A stretch of 64,000 nucleotides of DNA from positions 568,735-632,734 of the forward strand of contig CAJHNH020004968.1 of assembly GCA_905116865.2 (NCBI GenBank), read 5' to 3'. Shown here piece after piece: positions 13,193 to 22,600 of this stretch; positions within the stretch are counted from its first letter, which is position 1; every line of letters starts with the position of its first letter. This DNA is from Candidula unifasciata (Eukaryota; Mollusca; Gastropoda; Stylommatophora; Geomitridae). A program made the translations under genes and the position numbers. The notes beneath the pieces were generated by a model. It ran no database searches. It saw only the letters and a list, made by a program, of their open reading frames with translations, and had not been told where the DNA came from.

Positions 13193-16100
13193 TATAACTA
13201 ATGTACCATATTTAAGGAATTAAAGAAAAGACATGATTACCAGAATAATTGAAAAAAGGGGGTCATGTTAAAAAATAAGTTAAAATAATGCTTAAAAGCA
13301 ATAGAAAAGAAGACATTTAAGAAAGAGAACATAATCAGATATTTAAAGGCAATCGTAACATCAGATGGAAGTCGTATAACAAAGAATAAAGCAAGACTGG
13401 TCAAACAAAAGTTGCATTTGAGAAGATCGGATGTAATTAAACACTTTTGTTTGAAGGAATAAGATTATAAAGCATTTGAACTGTTACTGCATACAAGAGA
13501 ATATTGAACTGTTTCGTTTAACTATTCTGTTCGATTTCATTAAATTGTGAATGTGAATGAAAAGAGAGTTTTGAGTAAACAGAGAACAGACCTGGAGTAG
13601 CCAGAGTAGCAAGCAACGATTGTCCAGGAAAGTCTGATGATAGCAACACATACTTTAGCAGGGAGATAAAGTCACGATAGACCTATTATCAATTACGTCC
13701 CGACATGAGAGACATTTTTGTGTGGATATTACACTCCCAACCCGGCTGCACTTCAGGTTACACCATTTCCGTCGGGCCCTAATGTAAGATTACGGTTGAA
13801 CAGGGTTGTCTTAGATTTGTACTTGGGAGAGTCTTTAAAGAGTGTCACTTTGTGTCACATAGTAATCGTTCATTGTGCTATCATAGTGGGCTATTGTTGA
13901 TATTTGCTTCTCGTCTGTGTTATATCCTTGCGTCCTTTTAGGACGAAACTTTTTGTTCTTTGAAGCCCCACCCTGGCTTTTGCCAGGGGTTGCAATATAG
14001 GCAGGCCATAAATATGGCCAATTGTCTGAACGCGGTTTCTGGGACCTCTCCACGGCGATCCTCATCCACATGGTGGCACTTTGTGTCATCGGGTGTTTAT
14101 CGCTTGTGTGATGTCCTGGTGGGGTAGAAAGTCAGACAATCAGTCCTTTGCTTCTCGTCCTTTTCTGGATGAAAGTTTTCGTTATTTGAAGCCCTACTCT
14201 GGCTTATGCCAGGGGCCGCAATATAGCCTGGCCATAAATATGGCCTAACGGCTGAAATGGGTTTCCGGGACCTCTCAACGGATGATCCTCATCCGCATGG
14301 TGGCACTTTGTGTCACCGGGTGTTTATTATTTGTGTGATGTCCTGGTGGGGTACAACTTCCTACCTATCTACTCACCCCTAAGACAGATTAACCGTACCA
14401 ACAAACATAGGACTGCAGGTTATACCTGACTGGTGTAACCGATACGGCTGCTTTAATTTTAACGTCATTGAAGGTTGACCATGGTACCTGAGATCTGCCT
14501 TGTTGGTCTGCCATCCGGGCTTATTTAAAAAAAAAAAAACAACCTAAGGATAGTATGGTAAACCTTTCCGTAACATCCCTATAGGGGACAAACTGATCGA
14601 TGGATCAAGGGAGACATTACATAACTTTCTAACAACGGAGGCAAGAGCAACGGATTGAGGACTGAGAACATAGATGCTGGATGGCCTGAAAAAGAATCAG
14701 AAAGAAGCCACAGGACAAAGACAGAGATTTTACAGAGACATGAACGACTGGGCTAAGTACATGATGATGATCATAAAGACGACGAAGATAACGAAACTGA
14801 CGATGACAATGATAATAATGATGACGACATCCATAATCCTTTTTGTTTTCTTCTATGCCATTACTGCTTGTATTTACCATTTTTGCGGTGTAGGCGGGAA
14901 GGCTTGGGGGGGGGGGGGGCGGAGTTGTAGGGCTTTTTTGAGCCCGAGGAATTAAGGCTTCATGGCTAGTGCTGTCACCACCGACTGTTCCTCAACATTA
15001 TCGAGGATTCGAATCTAGGTCTCCTTCTTGACAGCTCGATGTTCTAACCGTAATAGCAGATGAATTCGTAGTAATTATTCTCTTCATCAGGAACACAACC
15101 CCAGATATCTTGCATGTACACCTGATGGGGCTGGAGGAGGTTTTGCACCATCACCGCCATTGTCCATCCTGCTGGGTATACACGATGAGCCTCCAAGACT
15201 GGAGAACAACATGCACTCCAACACATGTTCAAACACGGAATGGCTCAGCCCAAGTGTAAGCTCGATCTTCTTTTAGCTGTTATCGATTTGAATTGTTTCT
15301 GAGAAGCAGGTATTTGTTTTTGCTGCCTGTTAGTATTGACACGGGCAGAATACAGAGCATTTGCTGTGTTCAGTGACGATGTTTTATGTTGATTTATGTA
15401 TTCGTTGATTCTTGTTCAAGTTAAGCTGCGCATTAGGTGTTGATGGTGGTATGCTGTTGATCTTCTTGTTGTTGTTCTTCCCCTCTCGTTCTTGTCCTTC
15501 CTTCTTCTAATTTGTGAAACTGTTTGTGTGTGTGCGTGTGTGTGATGTGTGTGTGTACGTGTGTGTTTAGGTGTGATGGTGATAACGTTCAACCCCACCA
15601 GGACATCACACCGAGTGATAGATAAAGACTCAGTGACACAAAGTACCACCATTCGGATGAGGACAACCCGGGTATAGGTGGAAACCATGGGCTCCCGGCA
15701 AACAGCAAGGATGGGGCTTAACCACAAGTCCTACATTGGGAGGCATTAGACGTTGATGTTTAGATTTCGAATACCCTAATATTAAATGCTAAGCTGGGTC
15801 GACTGAGCAATCTAGATCAAATTAGTTAGACTGTATAAAACATGAAAGTTAATTTCCAGACAAGAATGCTAAGCTGGCGTCTGTTTTTGTGTCTTTTGAA
15901 GGGACAATGCTTCCCCTTGTACTGCTCCCCTGGCAAGATTCTCGTTAACAGAACATGCGAGACGGGACTGAAGCAGATTACCGGACTTAGATATCACCTT
16001 CGGTTATGGTTCTTGCATCAAACAGACGATGTGACAGAAACAAGGGACAGAATCACAACGTCATCTGTTGATGTTATTGGAGACATATTTTATAATAAGG

Positions 16101-16353
16101 TAAGTTTTTTTTTTTTTTTGGAACCTTGTTTTGAGATCGCATATGAGATTAGATGGTAAATAACTCTCTCTCTATTTTCTCTTTTTCTCTCTGTGAGTGT
16201 GTGTGTGTGTGGTGGCCGTATTATGTGTGTGTGTATGTACCGTGTGTTGTATGTATGTATGTGTGTGGTTGTGTGTGTGTGTGTGTGTGTGTGTGTTTGT
16301 GTGTGTGTGTGCCCGTGTGTGTGTGTGTGTGTGTATGATGTATGCCCGTGTGT

Positions 16354-16390
<37 letters not shown>

Positions 16391-16460
16391 TGTGTGTGTC
16401 TGTGTGTGTCTGTGTGTGTGTCTGTCTGTCTGTCTGCCTGTCTGTCTGTCTGCCTCTGTG

Positions 16461-16559
<99 letters not shown>

Positions 16560-16562
16560 ATG

Positions 16563-16631
<69 letters not shown>

Positions 16632-19600
16632 TTTGTTTGTTTGTTTGTTTGTTTGTTTTATTATATGTACGAATCAAGCCTGTAAACATGTCATAAGGGA
16701 TCAATTACTTATTATCGTGTGTATGGATTCATCTAAGTACCTATATGTTAATCGTCTTTACCATCAAAGGACAGCTTGCACATTGGGCCATCCTAGCCAG
16801 TACGGGTGCCCTAATTGAAACTTTTGTTGTTGTTTTGAGGTTGAACGCAGTATCTAAGATTGCTCTGTTAGTCTGCGATCCAGGATAAGACTCTTGTGGT
16901 CTCAGAAGTGATCCAACCTGGAGACAGACAGATAATCAAATAAAATACGTGTTCAAGTGCGATGCAGCGAGCGTAACAAATCTGTCAGCAACACGGTGCA
17001 TGTGACGGAAATGACTACTACGGATTCATGGGTGTTTTTGTAAGACCTTCTAGGCGGCGTTTTGGGTAAAGTCCGTCACGGAGGATGATCCAAGATCCTT
17101 GTCTAAAGATGATTTCGTTTGTGTTTGCTTGGTTCTAGCCAGAAGGTTCACATAATAGGTCGAGCCGGACTTGTGTACAACCACTGGATGCATGTAAGAT
17201 AAGCTGACTTTTCTTGATGATTTATTAAAGGTAAGAAAAAAAAGGTGCTGGTACTCACCAGAAAGTGACTATTAAATGAGCAATGACAAAATAATGCCTC
17301 AAAAAGGGTGCCAGTACTGCGTAATGTCAGGGACAAAAGCACTGTTTTTATAATATTTGACGTACCTACAGTTCAATTTACTTTGCAAGCAGCTGAAAAT
17401 ACTGTTCTCGCCACAAAATTACGAGAGTCACACCCTGGAAAAAAATAGATTTTTGGCACGCAATATTCCCCAAAACAGCAGGCAGGTAGGCGGATTTCCA
17501 TGGGAAGACACAATTTTAATTCTTTAATTTGATAACAAGCAAACCGATTCTAGGCAAGGAGATAAGTTGCAGACACTAACCAATGTAATTTGTTTTATTC
17601 TACAGCTCAACTCCAAACTGTCCCCGTTAGTAGATAAAATCGTTTTCAGAATCACAGCAATGATCAACATGTCCGCAATACCGGAGTACTACGTGAGACC
17701 TTCACAGCCTTTGAACTTCTCACTGACCAATGACAGGGCACTCTATTGGAAACTGCTTGAAGCAACCACAGGTACTCTCCATCAACGGCTAGTATGAAGG
17801 GCGAGCGAAAAAAACAGTTCGACTTCCAGGTTCCATTTGGTTACTATGTCACAGGTGATGTTGTAGCTTCTGCAAAAATAACCAGAGACGAGTTTGAGCA
17901 ACGTTTGATGCGTACACTTCTTCGTGATACTTTGGAGGTGGAGTTCAATGACGGTGTAAAAGGAAGATATCAGCCGATTATCATGTGGGGTGACGACAGT
18001 CTAAATGTTTACTGTGAGCATGCCAGAAAGATGAGTCACGATTGCCTTCGAGCTAACCCTAAGCGAAACACGGATGCATTATTTTTGGTAGATACATACG
18101 AAGATGTATTAGAGGGTAGCGATAAGTTTCTAAACGTCTCTGAACTATTAACATGTAGTTACATAATTCTTCAACACTCCATGTTTATTGTAGACAAATT
18201 AGAGGAAGGAGTTCTACCTAGTGTTTTCGTGAAGGTAAACTTCAGCGGTGTTAATGTCACCTTCTCGAGCGCTGCTGCTTTAAACAAGATGTCTCTGGGC
18301 ACAAATGGAACGCTACGTGTTTGTCTGGAGCTGTTTGATGGCTATAAGCATAAGCCACAGTTGGTTTCTGGTTCGACAAGTGAGAGATTCCTCGTTCAGT
18401 ACATTCTGTCTGTTGTGTGTTTGGCTCTCTCCATGGTATGTCTTCTGCTGGCTCTGGTGACCTACGCCATGTTTCCCGCCCTGCGTAGTGTGGCGGGAAG
18501 GAATAATGTGTGTCTGTGCACAACTCTGATGCTGGCGCAGGCGATGATTCTTGCAAGCTCCCATATGTGAGTAGTGTCTTTTTGTGACAGCATATGTGGT
18601 TTTATTTAGTTAAAGCGAATCGAGGTTATACATTGCCATTTCCTACACGCATCGTAGATTATACTTCATCAGACCTTATAGTCTTGAGAGTAAATAATGC
18701 CTTTGGTAAAGTAATGAAATGAGCGGCAGTAATTAATTCACACAGTGATCAACGTTTGTACAGTACACAAAAGGGACCTTCTATTTTTCATTACCTTAAA
18801 ATTATGGATTTTGGGGAAACATATTAATGCAAATGGAACCTTTAAGGAAAGGAAAGGACGAACAATGTAAACAATGTGGGCTATGAAACAAAAGTAAAAA
18901 TTTAAAGGACAAGTATTAGAACTTGTTTTAGAACTTGTCTTTTTAAATTTGTGTTCACATCGTTTTTATGTATCCGGTTTATTTGCATGCAGACTGTTGG
19001 TTACTTACTCCTCAGTTAGATGCGGACCAACTTCAAATAAACACCTAAAATTAGTATTCCTTAAGGACATACTTGTTTGTTGGCAGTGGGTCTATTCTTG
19101 TTTTGCTCACGTTCCCCTGATCCCACACGATAGAGATGCGACTGATAATCGCAATTACTGTTTTCATTGCCATTATCGTTTTCTTTACTTTTATTATTTT
19201 CATTGACTTTACTGTTTTCATTGACTTTACAGTTTTCATTTAATTTACTGTTTTCATTGACTTTACTGTTTTCATTGACTTTACTGTTTTCACCGTCATT
19301 AATGTTTTTCAATACCGTTACTGTTTTCACTGTCATTAATGTTTTTGTTACCGTTACTGTTTTCACTGTTATTATTGTTTTAAATGTGTTACTGTTTTCA
19401 CTGTCAATAATGTTTGCATTAGCTTTACTGTTTTTACTGCCACGACTGTCTTTACACCAACTGAATGATTGAATCGGAAAACCGAACCAAATCCTTTATA
19501 ATAACATGCAGACAACTTGATCATTGTGTCACAGAGTTAATTTTAATGAATTATTCAGATAAAGTGACATTGTTTGCAGGTCGCCGGACCTTGGAGTTGT

Positions 19601-22600
19601 CTGCGTGGCTGTGGGCGTGGCCACACACTTCCTCTGGCTGTCAGTCATGTGCTGGAGCTTCCTGTGCTGCTTCCACATGTTCCGAGTGTTCACGTCCAAG
19701 ACCCGCAGCTCTTACTCCACGACCAGCTCTAGGAACATCCTTCTGGGCAAGAACCTGGCCTGTTCCTTGCTGCTTCCAGCGGTGGTCGTGGTTGTTGTTG
19801 TGGTTACCATGCATACAACGTCTGGTGGACAGAGTCTCGGCTATGGAGGTAGTGTTTGCTACCTGAACTCAAACATTTTAGTGGGTATGTACCTAAATGT
19901 ATTAGTGTTTTTTCGAAATCGTTTCTTATGTTTGTAATATGGTCTTCTATAGTGGGAAAGTAAAGTAAAAGTAGAGATCCATTTTTACGCCTTATGAGTA
20001 TCGGGCATATGGGAAAAGCACCCATATTTTTACAGGCCAATCGGCACTAGGTAGGTAACGTGGTCAGCATTACGCCGGCCGTCTTTACTTTGGCCTGGAT
20101 CAACCTGCGACGCCCCATACCTTGATAAAAATCCACGCAGCCAGCAGTGGGTTTCGATGGCGGTACGTTTGAATTACGGATCGGACTCTCCTAAGCCACG
20201 GACGCCGCTTTCTATTGTGGGTAGTTACCTTATTTTATTAGTAATTCTCGAAATCGTTCCTTGTTTGTAATATGGTCTTCCATCGATGCGCTTGTTACTT
20301 CAGACTTCTTATTTAGCAGCTTTTCTTTATACACTTTTTTCTCCACTTCCTCCCAAAGTTACATGCACAATAAACCAGATGTCATACGACTAGATAGGTA
20401 TCAATATGGATAAGCACATTCGAAAACATCTTTTTCACAATCCCCTTGATTCGGGTGGGGGTTGTGTGGGGGAAATAAAAAGGGGGGGGGGGGGGGGTGA
20501 GTGGATTATGCAAACTGAGATTTCAGCACTCAAATTACTAAATATGACTTGTAGAAACACTTTATTAAATAAGACTAGAAGCCATATTGTTCACATAACC
20601 AATATTGATTGGAATTTTTGGTTGTTACACTTGCTGGTTGTTTGATTGACTGTTTAGTTAATTGACTGCCTGGTTAATTAGGTGGCTAGCAGATTGACTG
20701 CTTGGTTGATTGGCTGCTTGTTTCATTTGCTGGTTGGCTGAATAAGAATTTTTTCATTTGCTGAAATCTTGGCTGAATAAGCCACATAGAGTTTTTTTTC
20801 TCTTCTATTTGAAATAAAAAATGTGAATCTTCACTTTATAGAGCCCATTTGCTTTAACTGATAGAGTTTATCAATATTTACTAGATCTTCGAGCCATTTG
20901 AAATAACAAAAAGTGAAGCTCACACTAATGCCAGCATTTGCCACAGTTGCTTTACGTGATCTTGTATGTTTTACAGGAACAGTCACGGTGCTACCCATCT
21001 TGTCTGTGTCCCTGATAAACATCGCCTTCTTCCTGATCACGGTGGTGCACATCCATCGGGTGCGCAAACTTCAAAAGCACGAATCTTTCAAGAAGATGGA
21101 CCTGCAGCATCTGTACGTCTACATCAAGCTCTCAACAATGACCGGGGCATTCTGGGTGCTGTCTGTAACAGGCGAAGTTCTCCTGCTTTTTCTCGATGCT
21201 TTAATCCAAGTTCGCGTTTTCACTCAGCATAACTCTCTGCTGTTAATTCAAAATGACACATGTATGTGTACTGTGTTAGGAGAGTTATCAGCAATTTGGG
21301 TTGCCGGCTGCTTATCTTAATAATAGGAGACAACTCGCCAGTCCTTAGAGACTATGGAGTTGTGACTCTGGTTTTGGAAGCATCGTTTGCTATGACTGTA
21401 AATTCAATGCGGGAGTGACAGTCTCTGCCACAAAATCCACCTACAAACGTTGAAACTCTATTATGCTGGGGCTGGTTTTCTCTCAAACATTTATATAGCT
21501 TGCTGCGTTGAGTTTCTTGCAAACTGCCGCAGTCAGTCATCCACTGTCTACCTACATAGAAGTCGGTCTTCAGGTGTTCATACCACCCCCCCCCCCCACC
21601 CCATCCCTCCCCAGTGTCTGTGTCAATGTTGGTATTGTTGGTATCTTTTTTTCAGGTCTTGTTTGCTTATGAACTTTTTACCGTGCTACCATAAGAATGG
21701 CCAGGGTTATATGTTTTTGCACGAGTCAGTGTGAATCTGGATTTCTGTCAAATTAATTAATTTTTTTCCCCCAGTCAATACCCAGAATGTTATTATTCCC
21801 AACAATCCATTGTGACCACTTCCTTGACAGTTTTTTTCCCCCAGTCAATCCCAGAAAATTCCCAACAATCTGTCTCTTAAACTGCTTTAGCAGAAAGTGT
21901 GAAATCCAGTGAGTCATTTTTGTCTATACACATCCTAATAGGGAATAAGATTTCCGTCCATTTCTATGACGTTACGCCTACACGCAACAGAGACATGCAC
22001 GTCCTACCTGTTCCACGATTTTCCTGCTGGGACATTACTTTATGAATGTCCTTCGTATTGAAATTGTTGTTTTCAGACAATACCACACAAGTTTGTCTTT
22101 TAGGTGTATGTCAGATATAATGTCTAGGTTGCCTCAACAGATACAACCATTTGAGAATGACAGGGCTTCACACTTACATGACTAGAACATTTGAGCTGAC
22201 GTTCGCTGATGTCCTGTCATCTTTCTTTTTTCAGAAAATGCACAGAAAACCGTTAAAATTGCCAGATACCAATGTTTATGATGTTTGGAGTCACAATTTT
22301 TGGGAAAAACTGACTCCCTTTTCAGGAATTCTGAACTAGAAGCACTGGTTTACTAAGCAAATTCAATAAGCACTATGGCAACACAAAATTTATTGTTGTG
22401 TAGTGTAACTTGTATGTGTGTGTTTGTCAGTTCCTTGAATGTAAAAAATATGTCTATCACACAGGATTATTGGTTCCGCGAGTTCGTATGGTATAAAATA
22501 TTTATTTCACACTTAATGATTATTTGTTTCAAACATTTATGTCATAACAATTTTGTTTCACAGTGAAGTGTTTTTTCGACGAACTTGAATGTTATCAAAT

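Noticed and set aside
15842..15901. Copy A exon 5 starting at ATG 15842
   Set aside because: The stretch before 15902 is a pyrimidine-rich intron end (TTTTGTGTCTTTTGAAG); the homologous copy B intron is unrelated further upstream.
16153..16818. Cys/Val-rich and Thr/His-rich open frames
   Set aside because: Products of the TG/TGTC/TTTG microsatellite on both strands.
17774..17795. A micro-intron (GTACTC...GGCTAG, 21 nt) in copy A exon 6
   Set aside because: Too short to be spliced, and 21 nt is a multiple of three, so removing it would not repair the frame.
17606..18566. GPS autoproteolysis site in the receptor
   Set aside because: The cysteine/tryptophan pattern and the HL-S/T cleavage motif are not visible before TM1 in either copy.
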